This document shows positions 5,627-5,837 of a DNA stretch of 5,837 nt, one piece after another. The translations under genes were made by a program, and so were the position numbers. The notes under the pieces are model-generated. The model had not been told where the DNA came from and ran no database searches. It saw only the letters and a program-made list of their open reading frames with translations. Source of the stretch: Legionella genomosp. 1. Lineage in GTDB: Bacteria; Pseudomonadota; Gammaproteobacteria; Legionellales; Legionellaceae. Location of the stretch: positions 1 to 5,837 of the forward strand of contig CAMDMN010000148.1 in NCBI GenBank assembly GCA_945901965.1, given 5' to 3'. Numbering within the stretch: position 1 is the stretch's first letter; the number at the start of each line of letters is the position of its first letter.

Positions 5627-5837
5627 CTATTCAAATCACCAAAAGAAGTGCTGTTTTAGATCATGCAGTATTAGAAGACAATCTATTTATATTTAAAAAT
5701 AAATTTCCACGTGGTGGTAAGCGCAATTTATATACGCATGAGTTGAGACAAGTTATTGTAGAAAGAGCAGGAAAAGAACCGTTAGTTCTGGTTACTAATT
5801 TAATGGATACACCGGCTGAAATTGTTAGTAACTTATA
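5617..5837 (+). pseudogene. Truncated DDE transposase, probably IS4 family; continues beyond the window
   Basis: Seventy-three codons are visible before the right edge. VIVERAGKEPLVLVTNL followed by MDTPAEIVSNLY matches the strand-helix stretch of IS4-type (DDE_Tnp_1) transposases that comes immediately before the RW-IE segment with the catalytic glutamate, which should lie just outside the window. The earlier part (LFIFKNKFPRGGKR and neighbours) fits the beta-sheet region before it. The two catalytic aspartates, normally far upstream in a protein of several hundred residues, are missing. In frame upstream there are only 18 unrelated codons before a TAG at 5560-5562. ATG at 5617 has no ribosome-binding site and is simply the first Met left after truncation. 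G+C also drops sharply at this point. The gene is therefore broken at its 5' end near 5612-5626. Exact IS identity is not determinable here. Confidence 0.65.

Noticed and set aside
1..5837. CRISPR array, toxin-antitoxin pair, defence or biosynthetic system
   Set aside because: No regularly spaced repeats and no such gene families are visible. The core of the window is ordinary housekeeping genes.

Overview
The window suggests an AT-rich gammaproteobacterium, most likely of the Legionellales (Legionella, Coxiella and relatives). The reasons are the gammaproteobacterial 7Fe ferredoxin, the YoaA-TsaB and YcaR-KdsB neighbourhoods, which are gammaproteobacterial pairings, an opacity/OmpA-like outer-membrane barrel, and coding G+C of about 35% (hand-counted in one 60-base stretch of kdsB). 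The genus is inferred from recalled sequence resemblance, not from a search.

Layout. Positions 2-220 hold the 3' end of an unrecognised open frame with one membrane segment. Its last codons run through a sequence resembling the 3' end of a tRNA-Phe gene, a possible attachment-site scar. Positions 221-494 are intergenic, with a promoter-like pair and a long imperfect hairpin of the short-interspersed-repeat type. Next is an outer-membrane beta-barrel gene, whose best start is GTG at 495, 12 bases inside the longest frame. From 1419 to 5306 five genes lie head to tail with overlaps or a 1-base gap: fdxA, yoaA, tsaB, a 59-codon ycaR and kdsB. The last 530 bases are accessory: a stretch of clearly higher G+C (about 47% over 5461-5620) with repeat-like sequence and a 50-codon minus-strand open frame, then a transposase fragment that begins in mid-protein and runs off the right edge.

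How the genes fit together. The five-gene block is probably one co-transcribed, translationally coupled unit. It joins an electron carrier (FdxA), an Fe-S DNA helicase of genome maintenance (YoaA), a subunit of the t6A tRNA-modification machinery (TsaB), a Trm112-like zinc-site protein (YcaR) and CMP-Kdo synthetase for lipopolysaccharide core assembly (KdsB). These are housekeeping roles in different pathways. The two flanks carry marks of mobile DNA: the tRNA-like scar and palindromic repeat on the left, the broken transposase on the right. I found no convincing new multi-gene system. The most interesting points are the tRNA-like tail in the first open frame and the composition break at the right end.
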